A stretch of 64,000 nt of DNA from Actinotalea sp. JY-7876 (GTDB taxonomy: Bacteria > Actinomycetota > Actinomycetes > Actinomycetales > Cellulomonadaceae). The stretch covers positions 2,542,001 through 2,606,000 of the forward strand of contig NZ_CP059493.1 of NCBI RefSeq assembly GCF_014042015.1, read 5' to 3'. A program made the translations under genes and the position numbers. The notes below the pieces were generated by a model that saw nothing but the letters and a program-made list of their open reading frames with translations, was not told where the DNA came from and searched no databases. Shown here piece after piece: positions 36,200-45,616 of this stretch (its first letter is position 1; every line of letters begins with the position of its first letter).

Positions 36200-38874
36200 T
36201 GCTGCGCCTGACCTTCGCCCAGATGCGGCGCAGCCTGGGCCGGCTCGTCGCGGCGGGCGTCGCGATCGGGATCAGCACGGCGTTCGTCACCGCGACGCTC
36301 CTCGCGTCCGACGCGATGGAGTCGACGGTCTACGACGCCGTCACCGCCGGCTACGGCGACGCCGACCTCGTCGTGAGCGACGGCGAGGTCGACGACGCGA
36401 CGCTCGCCACGCTCGAGGCGGTGCCGGGCGTGCGTGCCGTGCACGGGTACTCGCAGGTCGGCACCGAGCTCACCGGCCCGCGGGGCCAGACCTACGCGGG
36501 GATCAGCACGGTGGCCACCGACCCCGCGCTGCGGTCCGGGGCGCTCGTCGAGGGGACGCTCCCGCGGACCGCCGGCGAGATCGCGCTCACCGAGGAGAGC
36601 GCGCAGGTCGTCGGCGCCGGCCCCGGGACGACCGTGCAGGTCTCGATCGAGTTCTGGACCATCGGGGACGACGGCACCGAGACGACCAGGGTCAGGGTCG
36701 ACGACCTCACGGTCGTCGGCATCCTGGACCTGCCCAGCGCGACGTTCGCCACCGCCGAGTCGGGCGTCGTGGTCGAGAGCCTCGGACGCCAGTGGAACGC
36801 GTTCACGCTGGGCCAGGGGCAACCGCAGCGGTACTGGCACGCCACGGCGGCGCTGGCCGACGGCGCGTCGCCCGCCGACGCGCAGGCCACGGCGACGGCG
36901 GCCCTGGGCGGCGACGTCGTCGTGCGGACCATGGAGGAGATGGGCCGCGCGATCACGGCGCAGGTGACCGGGCAGGCGGACCAGTTCACCGCCGTCGTCC
37001 TCGGCTTCGCCGGCGTCTCCCTGCTCGTCGCCGCGCTCGTCATCTCCAACACCTTCCAGGTGCTCGTCGCCCAGCGCACCCGCACGCTGGCCCTGCTGCG
37101 CTGCGTGGGCGCCGACCGGTCCCAGCTGCGCCGCTCGGTCGTCGTCGAGGCGCTCGTGGTGGGCTCCGCGTCCTCGCTCGTCGGCCTCGCGGTCGGGATC
37201 CTCGTGGTGCAGGTCGCGCTCGCGCTCCTGGGCGGCAGCGTCGGCGACGTCCCGCTGCCCGCGCGCATCACGCTCACGCCGGCCACCGTGCTCCTGCCCC
37301 TCGGCATCGGCACGCTCGTCACCGTCGCCGCGGCCCTGGCGCCGGCGGTCGCGGCGACGCGCGTCGCTCCCCTGGCCGCCCTGCGACCCGCCGGGACGCC
37401 GACGCTCGCCGAGCGGTCGAGCCGCCTGCGGCTCTGGGCCGCCGGGCTCCTCACCGTGGGCGGGGCCGGGGCGCTCGTGCTGGGCCCGGTGGTCGCCGTC
37501 CTGGCCGACCTCGTCGTCGGGCTCGCCCTGGGCCTGGTCGGCGGCACGCTGTCCTTCGTCGGCGTCGTCCTTGGAGCCGTGTTCTGGGTCCCCCGCCTGG
37601 TCGGGTCAGCGGGGCGCGTGCTGGCCCGCTCCGGTGGCCCGGCGGCACGCCTCGCCGCGGCCAACAGCGTCCGCAACCCCCGTCGCACCGCGGCGACGAG
37701 CAGCGCGCTGCTCATCGGCGTGACGCTGGTCGGGATGATGGCGACCGGAGCCGCCACGTCGCGCACCAGCCTCACGAGCACGCTCGAGGGGAAGTACCCC
37801 GTCGACGTCGCGGTGGGCACCCTGGCCAACGCGGAGCCGTTGCCCACGGGACTGGCGGACCAGCTGCGCGCGGTCGACGGCGTCGCCGACGTCACGGAGC
37901 TGACCGGGGCCCTGGTGGACGTCGTCGACGGCCTCGACCGCCTGCCCGAGTCGGAGCGCGCCATGGCCGGCTCGTTCACCGAGGTGCGCGCGGTCGACCC
38001 CGCCGCGGCGGCGCGGGTGCTGCTGGCGCCCGACGCCCTCGAGGGCCTGGACGACTCCCACGTCGTGGTTCCCACGCACCTGACGATGTGGACGCAGATC
38101 GAGACCGGGGACGAGGTGACGCTGTCCGCCGCCCGCCCGACCGAGCAGGTGACCTCGCCGACGCAGGGCCCGGCGGCGCCACCCGTCACCGTCGCGGTGC
38201 CGTCCGACGAGGCACCGCAGGACGGCGGCGCCCGGGTCACCCTCACGGCCGTGGTCACCGACCTGGCCGGGTCGGCGATGATCGTCACGCCCGCCGCGCT
38301 CGAGCAGATCAGCCCCGACGCGCCCGTGACGCGGACCTGGCTGCGGCTCGGCGCGGGCGAGGACGCGGCCGACGTCGTCTCCCGGGTCACGGCGGTCGCG
38401 AGCGAGACCGGGGCGGCTCTGGACACCACCGGCGCCGCCGTCGAGCGGGCCTTCTACCAGCAGGTCGTGGACACCCTGCTCGCGGTGGTGGTCGCGCTGC
38501 TCGGCGTCGCGGTCGTCATCGCGGTCGTCGGGGTGGCCAACACCCTCTCGCTGTCGGTCCTGGAGCGACGCCGCGAGTCGGCGACCCTGCGGGCCATCGG
38601 CCTGTCCCGGGCCCAGCTGCGCCTGACCCTGGCGGTGGAGGGGATGCTCATCGCGGGGGTCGGCGCCGCGGTCGGCGTGCTCCTCGGCACGCTGTACGGA
38701 TGGGCCGGCGCGGCGACCCTGCTCAGCACGGTCGGCCCCGTCGACTTCGTCGTGCCGTGGCGCGACCTCGGCCTCGTGCTGCTCGTCGCGGTGCTCGCGG
38801 GTCTCCTGGCCTCGGTGCTGCCCGGGCGCAGCGCCGCCAGGACGTCCCCGGTCGCCGCGCTCACCGTGGAGTAG
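36199..38874 (+). CDS. ABC exporter permease, FtsX/MacB type with two FtsX domains
   Basis: An 891-residue membrane protein. One membrane segment near residues 15-35 is followed by an external domain to about 255. A three-helix FtsX core (VLGFAGVSLLVAALVISNTF onward) has LALLRCVGADRSQLRRSV. A central pair of helices, a second external domain and a final FtsX core (VVVALLGVAVVIAVVGVANT, then SATLRAIGLSRAQLRLTLAV) follow. MacB-type machines work by mechanical coupling and often expel peptides or lipoproteins rather than import solutes. Its ATG overlaps the ATPase stop. A very strong terminator follows at 38881. Confidence 0.9.
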   Translation: MLRLTFAQMRRSLGRLVAAGVAIGISTAFVTATLLASDAMESTVYDAVTAGYGDADLVVSDGEVDDATLATLEAVPGVRAVHGYSQVGTELTGPRGQTYAGISTVATDPALRSGALVEGTLPRTAGEIALTEESAQVVGAGPGTTVQVSIEFWTIGDDGTETTRVRVDDLTVVGILDLPSATFATAESGVVVESLGRQWNAFTLGQGQPQRYWHATAALADGASPADAQATATAALGGDVVVRTMEEMGRAITAQVTGQADQFTAVVLGFAGVSLLVAALVISNTFQVLVAQRTRTLALLRCVGADRSQLRRSVVVEALVVGSASSLVGLAVGILVVQVALALLGGSVGDVPLPARITLTPATVLLPLGIGTLVTVAAALAPAVAATRVAPLAALRPAGTPTLAERSSRLRLWAAGLLTVGGAGALVLGPVVAVLADLVVGLALGLVGGTLSFVGVVLGAVFWVPRLVGSAGRVLARSGGPAARLAAANSVRNPRRTAATSSALLIGVTLVGMMATGAATSRTSLTSTLEGKYPVDVAVGTLANAEPLPTGLADQLRAVDGVADVTELTGALVDVVDGLDRLPESERAMAGSFTEVRAVDPAAAARVLLAPDALEGLDDSHVVVPTHLTMWTQIETGDEVTLSAARPTEQVTSPTQGPAAPPVTVAVPSDEAPQDGGARVTLTAVVTDLAGSAMIVTPAALEQISPDAPVTRTWLRLGAGEDAADVVSRVTAVASETGAALDTTGAAVERAFYQQVVDTLLAVVVALLGVAVVIAVVGVANTLSLSVLERRRESATLRAIGLSRAQLRLTLAVEGMLIAGVGAAVGVLLGTLYGWAGAATLLSTVGPVDFVVPWRDLGLVLLVAVLAGLLASVLPGRSAARTSPVAALTVE

Positions 38875-38880
38875 GTGCCG

Positions 38881-38919
38881 CGCGGGCCTGGGGACGACGC
38901 CGTCGTCCCCAGGCCCGCG
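38881..38919 (+). terminator. Perfect 18-bp hairpin terminator after the ABC exporter
   Basis: The arms 38881-38898 and 38902-38919 are exact inverted repeats (18 bp) around a 3-base GCC loop, six bases after the permease stop. There is no T tract, as is common in actinobacterial terminators. Confidence 0.85.
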
Positions 38920-38964
38920 GGTCCCCGCGCCCGCCGGGTGCGCGCGGGAGGCGACGGTGGCGGC

Positions 38965-41900
38965 ATGGAGATCACGCTGGCGCCGTGGGGCGACGTTGAC
39001 CTGCCGAGGGGGGCGTCGTTGGGGCGCTCCCGCGCGGCCCTCGCGGCCCTCACGGGCGCCCCCGAGCTCACCGACGCCGTCCTCGGGGTCGACGGGCAGG
39101 TGCTCGGCGACGACCACGTCGCGGGCGCCCACCCGCTCGTGACCGGCGCCGTGCTGCGCGTCGGTGCCGGCGCACCCGACCTGGCCGCGCTCGCGGCGCG
39201 CCTGCCCTGGCACGTCGCGGTCGTCTCGGGTCCGGCCGCGGGCGCCGTCTGCGTGCCGATGCGGGACGGCACCGTGCGCCTCGGTCGGCCGGAGGGCGGC
39301 ACGCGGGTCGGCGCCCTCGACCTGGACGACCCGGCCGCGTCGCGCCACCACGCCCTCGTCGGTGCCAGGCGCGGGCACCGGCGCGACGGGTGGCGCGTCC
39401 GGGATGTCGGCTCCGCCAACGGGACGACCACGACGCGCCGCCACCGCGAGGTCGCGGTGGGCCGCCGGGGACGCCGGGTCCGGCCCGGGCAGGTCGTGCG
39501 GATCGGGGGCAGCGCGGTGGTCGTCCGGCTCGGGACGGGGGCCCCGGACCCGCCGGTGGCCGGCCGCGCGCCCGCCACCGCCGCGGAGCCGACGGGCGGG
39601 CCCCCGCACCGGGCGCGGCCCGCGGGCGGCGAGCGAGCCGGAGCGGCCACCTGGCTGGCGCCCCTCGTGGTGTCGGTCGGGCTCGCGGCCGTCACGGGCA
39701 GCCCGGTGCTGCTCGCCCTGGGGCTCGCGGGCCCCGCGGCGGCGCTGGTGACGGCGCTCCTGCGCCGCCGCCGCGAGGCGCGCGAGCGTCCCGGCTCTCC
39801 CGGTCGGTCCGGGGCGCGCGCCGGTCGCCGCAGCCGCGCGGACCGTCGGCCGGTGGCACGGGACGCCGCCGCGCTCGCCGTCGGGACAGCCGCGGCGCCC
39901 GGGTTGCCCGCCGAGGACGCGCCCGCGTGGTGGCCGTGGGCGCGCGAGGGCCTCGCGGTCGTCGGACCGGGACGCCACGCCGTGGCGCGGGTCCTGGTCG
40001 CGCACCGGCTCGCCCGGCCGGGCACCGTCACGGGCGTGGGCGGCCGCGCCGCGGACTGGTCGTGGGTGCGCTGGCCGGCGGCCGCGTCCGGGGGCCGGCT
40101 GCGCGCTACCTGGTCCGGCGCCGCGCCCCCGGCCGCGACGTCGCCGCACCTCGTCGTGGCCGACGGCGCCGTGCCGCCGGCCGTGCACCGGTGGTGGGCG
40201 GGCGGCGACCGGGACGACGGCGCCGTCGTGCTCGTCGCGGACGCCGCGGACGTCCCGGCGTGGTGCCGCTGGGTCGTCACGAGCGACGAGGACGGCCGGG
40301 GGTCGCTGCGGGGCCCCGCCCGGTCCGGTCCCGTGCACCTCCCGGTCGCGTCCCGGGCCTGGGCCGACGCGCACGCCCGCCGCCTGGCGGCCCGGTGGGC
40401 GGTCGACGAGGGCGCCGCCGCCGGGGTGCCCGACCTCGTGGCGCTCGCGGACCTGTGCGGGAGCCCGTCACCCGCGGGGGTGGCGGCGACCTGGCGCGGG
40501 GTGGCTGCCGCCTCCCCGCTGCGGTCCCTGACCGCGCCGCTGGGGGTGGACGCGGCGGGGGCGTTCGACGTGGACCTGCTCGCGCACGGCCCGCACGCGC
40601 TCGTCGCCGGCACCACGGGCTCGGGCAAGTCGGAGCTGCTCCAGGCCTGGGTCCTGGGCCTCGCGCTGCGGTACCCGCCGACGCACCTGGCCATGGTGCT
40701 CGTGGACTTCAAGGCGGGTGCGGGCCTCGTGGCGTGCGCGGGCCTGCCGCACGTCGTGGGCATGGTCACCGACCTCGATGCCGGGACCGCTGCGCGGGCC
40801 CTGTCCGGACTGCGCTCGGAGATGCGCCGCCGCAAGGCCGCGTTCGCGAGCGCGGGCGTCGCGGACCTGGAGGACCTGCGCGCCCGTGGCGCCGCGCCGC
40901 CCCGCCTGCTCGTCGTCGTGGACGAGTTCCGCGCGCTCGCCGACGACCTGCCCGACTTTGTGCCCGGCCTGGTGGACCTCGCCGCGCAGGGTCGCTCCCT
41001 GGGGCTGCACCTCGTCCTGGCCACGCAGCGTCCGGCCGGCGCGGTCACGGCGCAGATGCGCGCCAACCTCGCGCTGCGCCTGTGCCTGCGGGTCACGGAC
41101 GCGGCCGACTCCCAGGACGTCGTCGAGGTCCCCGACGCGGCGGCGATCGCCGTCGGGACGCCCGGACGCGCGCTGGTGCGACGCGCCGGCGCGGTCGTGC
41201 CGGTCCAGACGGCCTGGGCGGCCCACCCGGCCGGCGCCTGGCAGGCGCCCGCCCGACCGGGCGACCCGGTCCGCGTGCGGTGGGCGGCCGCGCCGCCCGG
41301 GACGGCGCCCGCCGCAGGGCAGGCGCGCCCGGCGGGCGAGGCGGGATCGCACGCCGACCTCGCCGGCGCGCCGCCCGACGAGACGCCCCGCCTGGTCGCG
41401 GCGTGCGCGGACGCGGCGCTCCGGCTGGGCCTGGGCGCCCCGCTCCCGGTGTGGGCGGCGCCGCTGCCGACCGGCGTCGCGGACGACGACCTGCCCCGCG
41501 CGCCCACGCCCGGCGCGGCGGACCCGCGGGACGACCGGCTCGTCCTGGGCGTCACGGACCTGCCGGAGCTGCCCGGCCACGGCGTGCTCACCTGGGCGGG
41601 CGCCCCGCTCGCCGTGGTCGGGCGCCCCGGCAGCGGCCGGACGACGGCGCTGCGGGTGGTGGTCCGGGCCGCGCTCGCGCGGGGGTGGCCCGTCCACGTC
41701 GTCGGCGCGGAGCCGGCCGCGCCGCACCCCGCGCTCGGGACGGTCGTCGGCGCGGACGACCCGCGCCGCGTCGCCCGCCTGCTCACCCTGCTGCTCGACC
41801 GGGAGCCCCGCCGCGCGGAGGCGCCCCCCGTGGTCGTCGTGGTCGACGACGTCGGCGCGGTGCAGCGCGCGCTCGAGCGGGTGCCACGCGCGGCCGCGGC

Positions 41901-42891
41901 CGACCTCCTCGACCGGCTGCTGGCGGACGGCCCGCGCGCCGGGCTGCGGGTGGCCGTGGCCGGCACCCCCACGGAGCTGCTCCGCCTGCTCCCCCGCTGC
42001 CCCGAGCGGCTCGTGCTGGCCACCGACGACCACGACGACGCCCTCCTGGGCGTGCCGCGAGGGCTCGGACCCGCCACCCGCCGGCCGCCGGGTCGCGCCG
42101 TGCACGTGGGCGGCGTCCGGCCGGTCGTGTGCCAGCTCGCCCGGCCGGGCTCGGCGCCCCCGGCGCCGACGCCGCCCGGCGCTGGACCGCCGCCGAGGCT
42201 GCGTCCGGTGCCGCGGTCGGTCCGCCGACGCGAGCTCGCCGCCCCCGGCGCGACGGCGCCCGCGCCGCACGCCGTCGCCGTCGCCCTCGGCGGGGACGAC
42301 GGCGGGCCGGTGCTCCTCGACGTCTCCCGCGGGGCGCTGGTCGTGGGACCGCCCGGGAGCGGACGCTCCACGGCCCTGGCGACGATCGCGGCCGGGCTCG
42401 TCCGAGCGGGCGTCGCGCTCGTCGTCGTCGCCGCCGACGGGCCGCTCGCCCGGGAGTGCGCGCGGCTCGGCCCCGCCGTGCAGACCGTCCGCCCCGACCA
42501 GCTCCCGGCGCGGGTCACCGGGGTGCCACCCGCGGCCCGCGCCGTCGTGCTGGTCGACGACGCCGACGCCCTGGCGCCCGCGGTCGACGAGGCACTGGCC
42601 GCGCGCCTCGGGCACGGCGACGGTCCGGGGGCCGCGCCGGCGGTCGTCCTCGCCGCCCGCACCGACCGGGCCGCCGCGGCCTACCGCGGGGTCCTGGCCG
42701 AGCTGCGCGGCACGGTCCCGACCCTCGTCCTCGCCCCCCTCACGGCGGGCTCGGCGGAGGTGGCGGGGACCGACCTCACGCTGGTCGTCGACCCGGACCG
42801 GCCCCGGGCACCGGGCCGTGGCGCGCTCGTCGTGCGCGGCCGCGCCGTGCCGGTGCAGGTCGCCCTCGCGGACGACGCACCCGACGGGTGA
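38965..42891 (+). CDS. FHA-domain, triple FtsK/SpoIIIE ATPase resembling the type VII secretion motor EssC/EccC
   Basis: A 1308-residue protein. Residues 1-90 look like a first degenerate FHA domain. About 95-195 form a typical FHA domain (LGRPEGG, ASRHHALV, GSANGTT), which binds phosphothreonine. Two membrane segments (LAPLVVSVGLAAVTGSPVLL onward) lead to ATPase 1, with canonical Walker A GTTGSGKSELL near 550 and Walker B LLVVVDEFRAL. ATPases 2 and 3 have GRPGSGRTT (about 886) and GPPGSGRST (about 1128): Walker A lysine is replaced by arginine in both, so they may bind but not hydrolyse ATP. The order FHA-membrane-three ATPases is that of EssC. No WXG100, EccB, EccD or EccE gene is in the window. 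I start at the ATG after the terminator. Confidence 0.85.
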   Translation: MEITLAPWGDVDLPRGASLGRSRAALAALTGAPELTDAVLGVDGQVLGDDHVAGAHPLVTGAVLRVGAGAPDLAALAARLPWHVAVVSGPAAGAVCVPMRDGTVRLGRPEGGTRVGALDLDDPAASRHHALVGARRGHRRDGWRVRDVGSANGTTTTRRHREVAVGRRGRRVRPGQVVRIGGSAVVVRLGTGAPDPPVAGRAPATAAEPTGGPPHRARPAGGERAGAATWLAPLVVSVGLAAVTGSPVLLALGLAGPAAALVTALLRRRREARERPGSPGRSGARAGRRSRADRRPVARDAAALAVGTAAAPGLPAEDAPAWWPWAREGLAVVGPGRHAVARVLVAHRLARPGTVTGVGGRAADWSWVRWPAAASGGRLRATWSGAAPPAATSPHLVVADGAVPPAVHRWWAGGDRDDGAVVLVADAADVPAWCRWVVTSDEDGRGSLRGPARSGPVHLPVASRAWADAHARRLAARWAVDEGAAAGVPDLVALADLCGSPSPAGVAATWRGVAAASPLRSLTAPLGVDAAGAFDVDLLAHGPHALVAGTTGSGKSELLQAWVLGLALRYPPTHLAMVLVDFKAGAGLVACAGLPHVVGMVTDLDAGTAARALSGLRSEMRRRKAAFASAGVADLEDLRARGAAPPRLLVVVDEFRALADDLPDFVPGLVDLAAQGRSLGLHLVLATQRPAGAVTAQMRANLALRLCLRVTDAADSQDVVEVPDAAAIAVGTPGRALVRRAGAVVPVQTAWAAHPAGAWQAPARPGDPVRVRWAAAPPGTAPAAGQARPAGEAGSHADLAGAPPDETPRLVAACADAALRLGLGAPLPVWAAPLPTGVADDDLPRAPTPGAADPRDDRLVLGVTDLPELPGHGVLTWAGAPLAVVGRPGSGRTTALRVVVRAALARGWPVHVVGAEPAAPHPALGTVVGADDPRRVARLLTLLLDREPRRAEAPPVVVVVDDVGAVQRALERVPRAAAADLLDRLLADGPRAGLRVAVAGTPTELLRLLPRCPERLVLATDDHDDALLGVPRGLGPATRRPPGRAVHVGGVRPVVCQLARPGSAPPAPTPPGAGPPPRLRPVPRSVRRRELAAPGATAPAPHAVAVALGGDDGGPVLLDVSRGALVVGPPGSGRSTALATIAAGLVRAGVALVVVAADGPLARECARLGPAVQTVRPDQLPARVTGVPPAARAVVLVDDADALAPAVDEALAARLGHGDGPGAAPAVVLAARTDRAAAAYRGVLAELRGTVPTLVLAPLTAGSAEVAGTDLTLVVDPDRPRAPGRGALVVRGRAVPVQVALADDAPDG

Positions 42892-42910
42892 GCGCGGACG
42901 CCGCGGGGGG

Positions 42911-43477
42911 TCAGGCCGGGCGCCGCGCCGCGACGACCAGCAGGACCAGGGCCGCGACCGCCACTGCGAGGGCCGCCCACGCGATCGCCGCGACCGCGGG
43001 GGCGACCTGCGCCTGGAGCAGGGTCGCCGCGGTCGCGATCTGGAGGAGCTGCCAGGTGGCGGCGGGTCCGCGCACCCGGCCGCGCGCGGCGGTGAGGTCC
43101 CCCTCGTCGGCGGCGTCCTCGTCGGCGGCGTCCCCGTGATCGGTGCCCGCGGCGCGCTCGGCCGGCCCGGAGGCGGTCCGCGCGTCGTCCCCGGCGACCG
43201 ACCCGCGCCAGATCGAGCGGGCACCCACGGCGAGGGCGGCCGCCACGCCCGCGGCGGACAGCACGAGGAAGGCGGCGACGGCACGGTTCTCGGTGGAGAC
43301 GAGCGCGACCAGCCCCACGACCGCCCCGACGCCGAGCGCCGCGGCCTCCAGCAGCAGGAGCGCCACGAGCAGCGAGACGGACCGGGACCGCCCGCCGGGC
43401 GACGTCCCGCGGGGGCCCGGGACGGACGCGGCGGCGGGCTCGCCGCCCTCGGGCGACAGGGGTTCGGGACCGGGCAC
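42911..43477 (-). CDS. Small four-helix membrane protein of unknown function
   Basis: A 188-residue protein. A Pro/Gly/Ser-rich N-terminus of about 30 residues precedes two membrane segments (LLVALLLLEAAALGVGAVVG and VAAFLVLSAAGVAAALAVGA), then an acidic cytoplasmic loop (TDHGDAADEDAADEGDL) and two more (AATLLQAQVAPAVAAIAWAA onward). I do not recognise a family. It is convergent with the EssC-like gene, 19 bases from its end. The GTG start is fixed by TAGGCT six bases upstream. Confidence 0.6.
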   Translation of the reverse strand: MPGPEPLSPEGGEPAAASVPGPRGTSPGGRSRSVSLLVALLLLEAAALGVGAVVGLVALVSTENRAVAAFLVLSAAGVAAALAVGARSIWRGSVAGDDARTASGPAERAAGTDHGDAADEDAADEGDLTAARGRVRGPAATWQLLQIATAATLLQAQVAPAVAAIAWAALAVAVAALVLLVVAARRPA

Positions 43478-43483
43478 GGCACG

Positions 43484-43489
43484 AGCCTA
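43484..43489 (-). promoter_or_regulatory. Candidate leaderless -10 (TAGGCT) of the small membrane protein gene
   Basis: TAGGCT on the minus strand, six bases before the GTG at 43477. The 286 bases from here to whiB1 hold no other gene that I can support. Confidence 0.5.
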
Positions 43490-43763
43490 GGACCACCGAC
43501 CCGCGCCGCGGACGCCCCGTGGCGGCCGTCCCGGGGCGGGTCCCGGCGCGGCCCTCACGGGAGGTATCGGCGCTGGTCCGGCGGGGTCGAAACGCTGTGA
43601 CCAACACCTCACGGTGATACGGATGAAACCTTCTCGTTACCCCTTGTGCAGCCGGGCGGCGGCATGTGACGCTTGATGCAGTCGTAGGACGTTCCCGCAC
43701 GCCCCCCACCAGAGCCCACACCCTCCCCCGGGTGCCGGCTCGACGCGCGCCCGAGGAGATCGC

Positions 43764-44012
43764 ATGGATTGGCGCCATCGCGCTGCATGTCTGGACGAAG
43801 ACCCTGAGCTCTTCTTCCCCATCGGCAACACCGGACCTGCGCTCCAGCAGATCGACGAGGCCAAGGCCGTGTGCCGCCGCTGCCCCGTCATCGACACGTG
43901 CCTGAAGTGGGCGCTCGAGTCCGGGCAGGACGCCGGCGTCTGGGGCGGGCTCTCCGAGGACGAGCGTCGCGCCCTCAAGCGTCGCACGGCCCGCGCCCGC
44001 CGCGCCGGCTGA
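43764..44012 (+). CDS. whiB1: WhiB1/WblE-type iron-sulfur transcription regulator
   Basis: An 82-residue WhiB protein. Four cysteines (C9, C37, C40, C46) in the usual C-xn-CxxC-x5-C order bind a [4Fe-4S] cluster. DVWGG-type turn GVWGG (58-62) and the basic tail (RRALKRRTARARRA) bind DNA. The start MDWRHRAACLDEDPELFFP matches WhiB1 of mycobacteria and WblE of Streptomyces, an essential regulator that binds the main sigma factor and senses nitric oxide. GAGGAGATCGC precedes the ATG. The neighbouring gene, pdtaS, is next to whiB1 in M. tuberculosis too (Rv3219-Rv3220c). The upstream region of about 280 bases probably holds its promoter, but I see no clear one. Confidence 0.95.
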   Translation: MDWRHRAACLDEDPELFFPIGNTGPALQQIDEAKAVCRRCPVIDTCLKWALESGQDAGVWGGLSEDERRALKRRTARARRAG

Positions 44013-44035
44013 CCAGCCGCCTCCGCACCGCACCC

Positions 44036-44080
44036 ACGACGACCCCGGTCCCGCCCTCAGGGCGGCGCCGGGGTCGTCGT
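44036..44080. terminator. Strong bidirectional terminator between whiB1 and pdtaS
   Basis: ACGACGACCCCGG at 44036-44048 pairs perfectly with CCGGGGTCGTCGT at 44068-44080; a second hairpin, CCGCCCT-c-AGGGCGG, is nested inside at 44051-44065. It serves two converging genes. Confidence 0.85.
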
Positions 44081-44119
44081 CATCTCGGCGGGTGCACCCG
44101 GCGTGGGTCCACCCGGCGC

Positions 44120-45598
44120 TCAGGCGGGCTTGCGCTCGCGCAGGTCGACGTCGAGCACGACCTGCGTCCCGCCGCTCGGCCGGGCGGACCAGTCGATCGT
44201 CCCCTGGAGCTCGTTGCGGACGAGCGTGCCCACGATCTGCGTGCCCAGGCCGGTCATCGGCCCGCGGCCACCCGCCTCGGGCGGCAGGCCGACGCCGTCG
44301 TCCGCGACCGTCGCCCGCAGGTGCGTCCCGGTCCGCTCCGCGGTGATCTCCACGGTGCCCGTGAGGCCGCCCGCGAAGCCGTGCTCGACCGCGTTGGTGA
44401 CCAGCTCGGTCAGCACCAGGGCGAGCGCCGTCGCGTCCTCCGCCGGGACCATCCCGAACGTCCCCGTCCGCACGGTGCGCACGGACGCCCCCGCGGAGGC
44501 GACGTCGGCGGCGAGCCGCAGGCTCCGGTCCACGAGCGTGTCGAAGTCGACCGTCTCGTCGAGCGTCTGCGAGAGGGTCTCGTGGACCTGGGCGATCGTC
44601 GTCACCCGCCGCATCGCCTCGCCGAGCGCGTCGCGGCCCTCCTGCGACGTCATGCGCCGCGACTGGAGCCGAAGCAGCGCGGCGACCGTCTGCAGGTTGT
44701 TCTTCACGCGGTGGTGGATCTCGCGGATCGTCGCGTCCTTGGTGATGAGCTCGCGCTCCCGCCGGCGCAGCTCCGAGACGTCGCGGCACAGCAGGACGGC
44801 GCCGATGCGCTGACCGTGCTCGGTGAGCGGGACCGCACGCAGCGACAGGCACACGCCGCGGGCCTCGACGTCGGTGCGCCACGGCGCGCGGCCCATGACC
44901 ACGAGCGGCAGTGACTCGTCCATGGCCGAGCTCTCCTCCAGCAGCTCGGTCGTCACCTCCGCGAGCGAGCGGCCGACGAGGGAGCCGAGCACGCCGAGGC
45001 GGTGGAAGCAGCTCAGCGCGTTGGGGCTCGCGTAGAGCACCTCGCCCTCGGAGTTGAGCCGGATGAGCCCGTCCCCGACGCGCGGCGCCCCGCGGCGCGG
45101 GCCGGTCGGCGCGTTCGGCGACGGGAACTCGCCGCGGGAGATCATCGCGACGAGGTCGTCCGCGGCCTCGACGTAGTTCAGCTCGAGCCGGCTCGGCGTG
45201 CGCGTGCCGCCGAGGTTGGTCTGCCGCGCGATGACCGCGATCGGCCGGTCGCCGTGCACGACGGGGACCGCCTCCTCGCGGACCGCGTAGGTGCCGAACC
45301 AGCGCGGCTCGCGCGAGCGCTGGATGCGCACCTCCGCGAGGGCCCGCTCCAGCTGAGGTCGCTGGCCCTCCGGGGCGCTGCTCCCGACGATGTCGTCGTA
45401 GTGGACCGTCGCCCCGGTGGAGGGACGCGCCTGGGCGATCGCGACGAAGTCCCCCGCGGTGGTGGGCAGCCACAGGACGAGGTCGCCGAACGCCAGGTCC
45501 GAGATCAGCTGCCAGTCGCCGACGAGCAGGTGCAGCCACTCCACGTCGGCCGGGCTGAGGTCGGCATGCCGGGAGACGAGGTCGCTCAGTGTGGACAC
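44120..45598 (-). CDS. pdtaS: PdtaS-type cytoplasmic sensor histidine kinase
   Basis: A 492-residue soluble kinase with the layout of M. tuberculosis PdtaS: an N-terminal GAF-like domain (WLHLLVGDWQLISDLAFGDL, VAIAQARPSTGATV), a PAS domain (VGDGLIRLNSEGEVLYASPN), then HisKA_2 (IREIHHRVKNNLQTVAALLR with the phospho-acceptor histidine) and an ATPase (ELVTNAVEHGF, VADDGVGLPPEAGG, GLGTQIVGTLV). PdtaS phosphorylates the ANTAR RNA-binding regulator PdtaR, which is not in this window. The GTG at 45598 is preferred over a TTG two codons earlier because TACGCT lies six bases before it. Confidence 0.93.
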   Translation of the reverse strand: MSTLSDLVSRHADLSPADVEWLHLLVGDWQLISDLAFGDLVLWLPTTAGDFVAIAQARPSTGATVHYDDIVGSSAPEGQRPQLERALAEVRIQRSREPRWFGTYAVREEAVPVVHGDRPIAVIARQTNLGGTRTPSRLELNYVEAADDLVAMISRGEFPSPNAPTGPRRGAPRVGDGLIRLNSEGEVLYASPNALSCFHRLGVLGSLVGRSLAEVTTELLEESSAMDESLPLVVMGRAPWRTDVEARGVCLSLRAVPLTEHGQRIGAVLLCRDVSELRRRERELITKDATIREIHHRVKNNLQTVAALLRLQSRRMTSQEGRDALGEAMRRVTTIAQVHETLSQTLDETVDFDTLVDRSLRLAADVASAGASVRTVRTGTFGMVPAEDATALALVLTELVTNAVEHGFAGGLTGTVEITAERTGTHLRATVADDGVGLPPEAGGRGPMTGLGTQIVGTLVRNELQGTIDWSARPSGGTQVVLDVDLRERKPA

Positions 45599-45604
45599 GC
45601 CCAA

Positions 45605-45610
45605 AGCGTA
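45605..45610 (-). promoter_or_regulatory. Candidate leaderless -10 (TACGCT) of pdtaS
   Basis: TACGCT on the minus strand, six bases before the GTG at 45598. Confidence 0.5.
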
Positions 45611-45616
45611 GGCGCA

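Noticed and set aside
38965-43477. A complete type VII secretion locus
   Set aside because: Only the ATPase is present. The neighbour at 42911 is a small unknown membrane protein and there is no WXG100-size gene pair or mycosin.
43597-43612. GTGA-N8-TCAC upstream of whiB1, similar to a CRP/GlxR site
   Set aside because: The CRP/GlxR consensus has six bases between the arms; here there are eight. Mycobacterial whiB1 is CRP-controlled, but this site does not fit well enough.
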